Notes under the pieces: model-generated | Seen by the model: the letters and a program-made list of their open reading frames with translations, nothing else | Databases searched by the model: none | Told to the model about the DNA's origin: nothing | Assembly: GCA_903925275.1 (NCBI GenBank) | Contig: CAIYES010000192.1 | Location: forward strand, 1 to 36,432 | Source: an uncultured Bacteroidales bacterium | Lineage (GTDB): Bacteria; Bacteroidota; Bacteroidia; Bacteroidales; FEN-979 | Direction: 5' to 3' | DNA length: 36,432 nucleotides | Part shown: piece after piece, positions 31,505 to 36,432 of the stretch | How positions within the stretch are numbered: the first letter of the stretch is position 1 | Layout of the letters: each line of letters begins with the position of its first letter | Translations under genes and position numbers: made by a program

Positions 31505-33481
31505 TCATTCAACGATTTTGATTGTCATCGTGATATCCTTTAGCGGACGGTCTGATTTGTCTTTTTGAACGGTAGCTATTTTTGAGATCACATCAAGGCC
31601 TTCGGTGATTTCACCGAAAACGGTATATTCATTATCAAGAAAATGCGTTCCATTGTCAGGCTCCACAATGTAAAACTGTGAACCGGACGAAGCTTTCAGG
31701 GGATTTGACGAACCACCTGTCCGTGCTGCTGCAAGAGCTCCCTTTTTATGCTTAATCGTTGGATTGATCTCGGCAGGAATGGTATAACCGGGACCACCCA
31801 TGCCCAATGCCTGGCCGGGCTTTGCATTCTTCGAATTGGGGTCGCCACCCTGGATCATGAATGCGTTGATTACGCGATGGAATAAGGTTCCATCATAATA
31901 ACCTGATGTCACCAGTTTTACAAAATTGTCGCGATGCTGGGGTGTTTCGTTATAGAGAAATCCCTTCATATCACCTAAGTCGGTATGAATTACAAAATTT
32001 ATCACTTGCATGTTGGTTTCTGTTTTAGATATTAAATTAAGATTAAACTTATAATCATTAGGGTTTCCTTGCTGATTTACCATTACATCTTTAGTGGCCT
32101 TTTTGCCTTCTTTTTCTATCTGAAGCTTATGATTGCCATAACTCAGGTTGCCGCTGTAAGGTGTTTTCCCGAAAGGCTTGTCGTCAATAAAGAGATCTGC
32201 TCCGCTTGGGTTGCTGGTTATTTCCACCTGCTTCCCGTTGTAAAGGGTGGCATTGATCTGAGTTGTCTGCCCTTCGGTGATGGTGGCTTTTTCATAAGCT
32301 GTGGCATAACCGGGCAGGGAGAATTCAAGGGAATGTTCTCCAATTAAAAGATTTTTCACTGTTACTGGAGTTTTTCCAATTTCTTTCCCGTCAAATTTTA
32401 TGTTTGCTTCGAATGGGGTTGACATAATCTTCAGGTTTCCGGTTATTGGTGTCGGGCTTAGCTTGATATCCACCGGTTGGCCGACTTTGACGGTCTGCTT
32501 TTCAGTCGCGGTCAGATATTTGTCTGACTTGGCTTCAAAGGTGTAGATCCCCGGGTTAAGTCTTCCCTGCCAGGTACTGTTGGCTTTTAGTTGTCCGTTG
32601 ATATAAATGTCAGCTGCCGGTTCAGATGTAACCGTAACCTGAGCAAAGGTGGGGTTCATCGTTACAGCAACCTCTTTGGTTTCTCCTGCTGCAAGGGTTA
32701 CACGTTGGGAGGTGGTTTCATACATATCGCGATTGATGGAAATGGAATGGTCGCCGGTTGGGACCATTTCAATTGTACAAGGTGTGACCTTCCCGGTACC
32801 AATTCCATTCAGGCTGACACCAGCGCCGTTTTCAGGAACAGAGGTAATGTTCAACGTACCAAAGTTTGGCTTCAGCTTCACATTCATTACCTGTTTTTCA
32901 CCCCCGGTTACTAAATTGGCGATTCCGGCATCAGGAAGATAAAGCTCTTTCGATACCCGCCAGGTATATTTGCCGGTAGGGAGTTCGTTCTGGTAGGGGG
33001 TTTTGCCAGCGGCCTGATCGTTGATATATACATCGGCACCAGAGGGTTCAGTACCAATCAGGAGCCACTGTGTTTCGATTACTGGTTCTTCAATGGTGGT
33101 TACCACTTTGCCTGTGATGAGAACCATTTCGTAGACCTCACCAGCTTCGATGGCCTGAGAATAGGCATAATTACGCAACAAAGTGAACTTTGGATGTTTG
33201 ATGGTTACGGCTTTTGAACCTCGTGGCACATAGAGCCATATTTCACCTGTTTTTTGAACCGATGTTACGATACCTATTGAACCGGCATCGAATTCAAAAC
33301 CCGTTTCATTGGTTACAATTTTTATTAAGGCAGCCTTTTCACCATTGCGATCTTCTTTGGGGTAATAAGCACGGGCATCGAGGTCGTTGGTGAGGGCACG
33401 GAAAGATTTGACCGCGATTTGCTGTGCATGCAAAGTCAGACTTATTGACAGTAAAGCGGTGAAAACAAGAACTCGTATCAT
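31505..33481 (-). CDS. Secreted PEGA-repeat protein fused to a cyclophilin peptidyl-prolyl isomerase
   Basis: A 658-residue exported protein. A signal peptide (MIRVLVFTALLSISLTLHAQ) is followed by a conserved N-terminal region. Five PEGA-type beta domains follow at about residues 136-485 (each with a pattern like GADVYINDQAAGKTPY), and a complete cyclophilin domain spans residues 491-658. The isomerase motif FHRVINAFMIQGGDP is intact. The cyclophilin part begins with Met491 and is highly similar to the stand-alone cyclophilin at 34652-35236. PEGA domains usually bind surface polysaccharide or protein ligands. The joint architecture implies an envelope-located foldase. Confidence 0.9.
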   Translation of the reverse strand: MIRVLVFTALLSISLTLHAQQIAVKSFRALTNDLDARAYYPKEDRNGEKAALIKIVTNETGFEFDAGSIGIVTSVQKTGEIWLYVPRGSKAVTIKHPKFTLLRNYAYSQAIEAGEVYEMVLITGKVVTTIEEPVIETQWLLIGTEPSGADVYINDQAAGKTPYQNELPTGKYTWRVSKELYLPDAGIANLVTGGEKQVMNVKLKPNFGTLNITSVPENGAGVSLNGIGTGKVTPCTIEMVPTGDHSISINRDMYETTSQRVTLAAGETKEVAVTMNPTFAQVTVTSEPAADIYINGQLKANSTWQGRLNPGIYTFEAKSDKYLTATEKQTVKVGQPVDIKLSPTPITGNLKIMSTPFEANIKFDGKEIGKTPVTVKNLLIGEHSLEFSLPGYATAYEKATITEGQTTQINATLYNGKQVEITSNPSGADLFIDDKPFGKTPYSGNLSYGNHKLQIEKEGKKATKDVMVNQQGNPNDYKFNLNLISKTETNMQVINFVIHTDLGDMKGFLYNETPQHRDNFVKLVTSGYYDGTLFHRVINAFMIQGGDPNSKNAKPGQALGMGGPGYTIPAEINPTIKHKKGALAAARTGGSSNPLKASSGSQFYIVEPDNGTHFLDNEYTVFGEITEGLDVISKIATVQKDKSDRPLKDITMTIKIVE

Positions 33482-33551
33482 ATGATATTTAGTAGGAACA
33501 AATTTAAACCAGCGAAAAAGCGAGCAATAGAAATTTCGAAGATATTGTTAT

Positions 33552-33583
33552 TTTTTCGCAATTGTGCTATCTCACTATCTTGC
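33552..33583. repeat. Period-8 tandem repeat upstream of the PEGA-cyclophilin gene
   Basis: TTTTTCGC, AATTGTGC, TATCTCAC and TATCTTGC follow each other with an 8-base period just before the pheS stop. The sequence is more degenerate than the ATGGTGAA tracts but keeps the spacing of T and C. Confidence 0.55.
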
Positions 33584-33589
33584 CAGATC

Positions 33590-34612
33590 CTAAAATGCCC
33601 CTGTAAATTGCTTTAAAAACCGCACATCATTCTCGAAGAACAAACGGAGGTCCTTGATTTGATATTTTAACATGGTAATCCTTTCGATACCCATGCCAAA
33701 AGCAAATCCGGTATATGTCTTGCTGTCGATCCCGCAATTGTCCAGCGCAGCAGGATCAACCATGCCGCAACCGAGGATCTCAACCCAGCCGCTGTATTTG
33801 CATATGTTACAGCCTGCGCCACCGCATATATTGCAACTTACATCCATCTCGCCCGAAGGCTCGGTGAAGGGGAAATAAGATGGCCGCAGACGTATCTTGG
33901 TCTGCTCCCCGAACATCTCTTTGGCAAAGTACATCAGCGTTTGCTTGAGATCGGCAAAAGAAACATTCTTGTCGATATACAGTCCTTCGACCTGATGGAA
34001 CATACAATGGGCGCGTGCAGATATGGCCTCATTACGGAAAACCCTTCCCGGAAAGATCATCCGGATCGGGGGTGGTACAGATTCCATGACACGGATCTGA
34101 ACCGATGAGGTGTGTGTACGAAGCACAATTTCGGGATTTGTTGCAATAAAAAAAGTATCCTGCATATCTCTTGCAGGATGATCGGCCGTAAAATTAAGCG
34201 CAGAAAAATTGTGCCAGTCGTCTTCAATTTCGGGGCCATCAGCAACTGTATAGCCTATGCGGCCGAAGATATCAATGATCCGGTTCCGAATAATCGATAG
34301 TGGATGCCTCGTTCCGGGTTCCACATTGCCGGCCGGCCGGGTAAGATCAAGCCGGGCAGCAGAAACTTCATCCCGGAGCTCAAAATGTGATTTCAGCTCA
34401 TCGATCTTCTTTTGAGCGTTGTTTTTAAGTTCGTTCAGCAGTTGACCTACTTCCCGTTTTTCCGTTGCCGGAAGGTTTTTAAAATCGTCGAACAATGCCG
34501 GAATCAATCCCTTTTTACTCAGGTATTTCAGCCGCAGTTGTTCAACCTCTTCCAGGCTGATTGATTTAATTGCTTCAATTTCGGTAAGTAACTGATCAAT
34601 CCGGTCTTTCAT
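33590..34612 (-). CDS. pheS: Phenylalanine-tRNA ligase alpha subunit
   Basis: A 340-residue class II synthetase subunit. The N-terminal coiled coil that contacts tRNA-Phe is at 1-90. The class II motif regions are HPLSIIRNRIIDIFGRIGY, MIFPGRVFRNEAISARAHCMFHQVEG (motif 2) and GFAFGMGIERITMLKY (motif 3). A zinc-type Cys group (CNICGGAGCNIC) is present. It attaches Phe to tRNA-Phe with PheT, which is not in the window. Confidence 0.96.
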   Translation of the reverse strand: MKDRIDQLLTEIEAIKSISLEEVEQLRLKYLSKKGLIPALFDDFKNLPATEKREVGQLLNELKNNAQKKIDELKSHFELRDEVSAARLDLTRPAGNVEPGTRHPLSIIRNRIIDIFGRIGYTVADGPEIEDDWHNFSALNFTADHPARDMQDTFFIATNPEIVLRTHTSSVQIRVMESVPPPIRMIFPGRVFRNEAISARAHCMFHQVEGLYIDKNVSFADLKQTLMYFAKEMFGEQTKIRLRPSYFPFTEPSGEMDVSCNICGGAGCNICKYSGWVEILGCGMVDPAALDNCGIDSKTYTGFAFGMGIERITMLKYQIKDLRLFFENDVRFLKQFTGAF

Positions 34613-34651
34613 TTTTTTTCTTTTCAGGTTCCCGTTCCCAGGTTACAGGAA

Positions 34652-35236
34652 TTATTTTACAAGTTTGATGGTCATTTTAACATCTTTTACCGGACGGTTT
34701 GCCCCGTCTTTCGGTACAAGCGCAATTTTGGAAATTACGTCGAAGCCTTCGGTGATCTCTCCGAAAACGGTATAATCATTATCCAGCTGATGGGCTCCGG
34801 TTGCAGGTTCTACAATGTAAAACTGGCAATCGGATGATGCTTTCAGCGGGTTCGACGGGCCGCCAACCCTTGCTGCGGCCAGGGCTCCTCTTTTATGAGT
34901 GAACTTTGGATTGAATTCAGCAGGAATAGTTTTTCCAAGACTCCCCATGCCTAAAGCCTGGCCGGGCTTTGCATTCTTCGAATCGGGGTCGCCGCCCTGG
35001 ATCATGAATCCGCTGATGACCCTGTGAAAAAGAGTACCATTATAAAAGCCGGATTTGATAAGTTTAACAAAGTTATTGCGGTGCTGAGGGGTTTCATTGT
35101 AGAGAAAACCCTTCATGTCACCATAATCGGTATGGATGCTAAATTTTACAATTTTTGCGTTGGTTTTAGTTTGAGAAATGGATGAAAGGTTGAACATAAA
35201 AACAATAGCCAGAATGGCAAAGATGATTTTTTTCAT
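34652..35236 (-). CDS. Exported cyclophilin-type peptidyl-prolyl isomerase
   Basis: A 194-residue cyclophilin with an N-terminal signal sequence (MKKIIFAILAIVFMFNLSSIS). The active-site motif FHRVISGFMIQGGDP and the GALAAARVGGPSNPLKA and FGEITEGFDVISKIA segments are intact. It catalyses proline cis-trans isomerisation during folding of envelope proteins. It is a close paralogue of the C-terminal domain of the PEGA fusion 2.6 kb away. Confidence 0.95.
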   Translation of the reverse strand: MKKIIFAILAIVFMFNLSSISQTKTNAKIVKFSIHTDYGDMKGFLYNETPQHRNNFVKLIKSGFYNGTLFHRVISGFMIQGGDPDSKNAKPGQALGMGSLGKTIPAEFNPKFTHKRGALAAARVGGPSNPLKASSDCQFYIVEPATGAHQLDNDYTVFGEITEGFDVISKIALVPKDGANRPVKDVKMTIKLVK

Positions 35237-35273
35237 GGGTATGGGATTTTAGAGGGGCAAAAGTACAAAAAAA

Positions 35274-35341
35274 ATGTGCTGATGTGATAATGTGCTAATG
35301 TGCTGATGTGATAATGTGATAATGTGATAATGTTGATAATT
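35274..35341 (+). repeat. Period-8 tandem repeat, left arm of a long inverted repeat
   Basis: Eight consecutive octamers of the type ATGTGCTG, ATGTGATA and ATGTGCTA. The first 35 bases (35274-35308) are the reverse complement of 35419-35453 with one mismatch. Confidence 0.9.
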
Positions 35342-35418
35342 GAACGTTTTTTGTAATTTTTTTCCCAATAAATAAGTGCTTGATGTTAAATTGTTATTGT
35401 TTTACCGAAAATTTAACT

Positions 35419-35453
35419 CATCAGCACATTAGCACATTATCACACCAGCACAT
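35419..35453 (-). repeat. Right arm of the octamer inverted repeat
   Basis: CATCAGCACATTAGC and what follows to 35453 mirror the left arm at 35274-35308. The last base is the first base of the TAA complement that ends tdk. The two arms are separated by 110 bases. Confidence 0.9.
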
Positions 35454-36028
35454 TAACCCTTGGTTTTCTCAAGGAAACAGCGCCGGCACAGCGGTTCGTA
35501 CGATTCCATTTCACCCAGCATGACCAGGTGGTCGTCATTAACTATACGATGGGTGTATTGAGCCAGGTCGCCGCACTGCATACAAACTGCGTGTACTTTG
35601 GTTACATCTTCGGCAATGGCCATTAAAGCAGGAATAGGGCCGAATGGTTTACCCAGATAATCCATGTCGAGGCCGGCCACAATCACACGGATGCCGCTGC
35701 CGGCAAGGATATTGCAAACTGATGGCAGCTCATCATCGAAAAACTGCGCCTCATCAATTCCAACCACATTTACATCATTGGTAAGCAACAGAATTTCAGA
35801 AGCCGATTGCACAGGTGTCGACATGATTGCGTTTGCATCATGCGACACTACATTGTTTTCATCGTATCTTTTATCAATTTCCGGTTTGAATATCTCAACC
35901 TTTTGCCGGGCGATCCTTGCACGCTTCAATCGCCGGATCAGTTCTTCGGTTTTACCCGAAAACATTGAACCACAGATCACCTCAATCCATCCCAGACGGT
36001 TCACCGGATTATTTTTTTCGATCTGCAT
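35453..36028 (-). CDS. tdk: Thymidine kinase
   Basis: A 191-residue type II thymidine kinase. The P-loop is [17 protein letters not shown]; the Asp-containing Walker B is [10 protein letters not shown]; the lasso zinc site uses CMQCG and CRRC; the thymidine-binding loop is present. It salvages thymidine to dTMP. Its stop codon touches the inverted repeat. Confidence 0.96.
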   Translation of the reverse strand: MQIEKNNPVNRLGWIEVICGSMFSGKTEELIRRLKRARIARQKVEIFKPEIDKRYDENNVVSHDANAIMSTPVQSASEILLLTNDVNVVGIDEAQFFDDELPSVCNILAGSGIRVIVAGLDMDYLGKPFGPIPALMAIAEDVTKVHAVCMQCGDLAQYTHRIVNDDHLVMLGEMESYEPLCRRCFLEKTKG

Positions 36029-36386
36029 CTGATGAGGTTAAATTTTGTATTTTTATCCAGGATTTATGTTGCGGTATTAAGATAGTGCACAAACTATACT
36101 TATCAATTCAGCAATTACCGACCGAAGATGAAGAAGAATGTGTTTAAACTTTTTTGCACCAATATACAAAAGTATGAATTTCCGGGAACCGGGAAAAATA
36201 TAAGCCATGAAATTGCCATAATCACAACGTAAATGCAAACCGTACATGATAATTTATGGCTATTCCATGTGACCCGAAAAAAATAAATATTATCATATGA
36301 AATACACATAAGACTAAAGTTCATGCAAACCGTGAATGATAATTATGGGTATTCCATATGACCATTAAAATAGAAATTATTAGCAT
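36029..36386. other. Intergenic region with a tandemly duplicated leader
   Basis: About 360 bases separate tdk from the gene at the right edge. The distal part contains a 90-bp tandem duplication described separately. I find no gene in the rest; a 69-codon minus-strand frame at 36115 is unconvincing. Confidence 0.6.
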
Positions 36387-36391
36387 ATGAA
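36233..36391 (+). repeat. 90-bp tandem duplication of a gene leader
   Basis: Copy A starts at 36233 and copy B at 36323, exactly 90 bases apart. They share ATGCAAACCGT, ATGATAATT, TATTCCAT and TGACC and each ends in CATATGAA. In copy A the ATG opens a four-codon frame (MKYT, stop). In copy B it opens the downstream gene. Confidence 0.85.
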
Positions 36392-36432
36392 TAAAGAGAT
36401 TATCAAGGACGAGATTCAGTGGCTCCTTGAAG
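36387..36432 (+). CDS. 5' end of an unidentified gene (partial)
   Basis: The frame from ATG 36387 is open to the window edge and encodes MNKEIIKDEIQWLLE. This is too short for a family call. The duplicated leader just upstream suggests that this start is genuine. Confidence 0.5.
   Translation, partial: MNKEIIKDEIQWLLE

Noticed and set aside
35274..35453. Octamer arrays as a CRISPR array
   Set aside because: Units are 8 bases with no spacers and no cas genes nearby.

Overview
This 36.4 kb window reads as a chromosomal segment of a member of the Bacteroidota, most likely of the order Bacteroidales. The evidence is a secreted protein ending in a type IX secretion (T9SS) sorting domain, an IPExxxVDY-family gene next to rnc, promoter -7 elements of the Bacteroidota type (TAnnTTTG), two RprX/RprY-like regulators, and few Shine-Dalgarno sequences. 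I see no rRNA, CRISPR array, integrase, transposase or prophage gene. The species cannot be named from the sequence alone.

Layout. 1-2203 (-): the N-terminal two thirds or so of a large exported TolB-like propeller protein, running off the left edge. 2320-5947 (+): MBL-fold hydrolase, family 9 glycosyltransferase, TatD nuclease, asparaginase, then a tRNA-Ser(GGA) with its own promoter and terminator. 6199-7977 (-): a Crp/Fnr regulator, a MobB-like P-loop protein and the frameshifted remains of a ModE-like molybdate regulator, which carries a perfect TGTGA-N6-TCACA operator inside it. 8112-14301 (+): a molybdenum and sulfur respiration cluster with a Tat-exported molybdopterin oxidoreductase, a four-cluster ferredoxin subunit, an NrfD-type membrane anchor, two half-size YeeE/YedE sulfur transporters, a membrane-anchored rhodanese that has lost its catalytic Cys, and an ArsF-like thioredoxin-fold protein. 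14358-16240 (-): a convergent operon of OsmC, anchored thioredoxin, DUF302 and MobA.

The two convergent operons and the 6.2-8 kb regulators form one functional neighbourhood. MobA (and probably MobB) would make the MGD cofactor for the oxidoreductase. The YeeE/YedE pair would import thiosulfate or another sulfur species. The rhodanese, thioredoxin, OsmC and ArsF-like proteins would handle sulfane sulfur and thiols. The Crp/Fnr protein has Cys spacing like the Fe-S oxygen sensor FNR and a CRP-type recognition helix, so it is the best candidate regulator.

16397-36432 is mostly housekeeping: a T9SS protein with a possible CX4CH heme site, a small HD hydrolase, an MFS transporter, SRAP, rsmI, a two-component system, pgi, purN, acpP-fabF-rnc, an IPExxxVDY protein, a phasin-like protein, a UbiB kinase, a PEGA-cyclophilin fusion, pheS, a stand-alone cyclophilin and tdk. 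At the right edge a duplicated leader precedes a gene that continues outside the window.

The noncoding DNA is unusually structured. Period-8 tandem repeats recur in at least five spacers. A 28-bp palindrome supplies the stop codons of both pgi and purN. A near-perfect 35-bp inverted repeat built of octamers lies between tdk and the cyclophilin. A promoter and terminator pair without a gene lies upstream of pgi.
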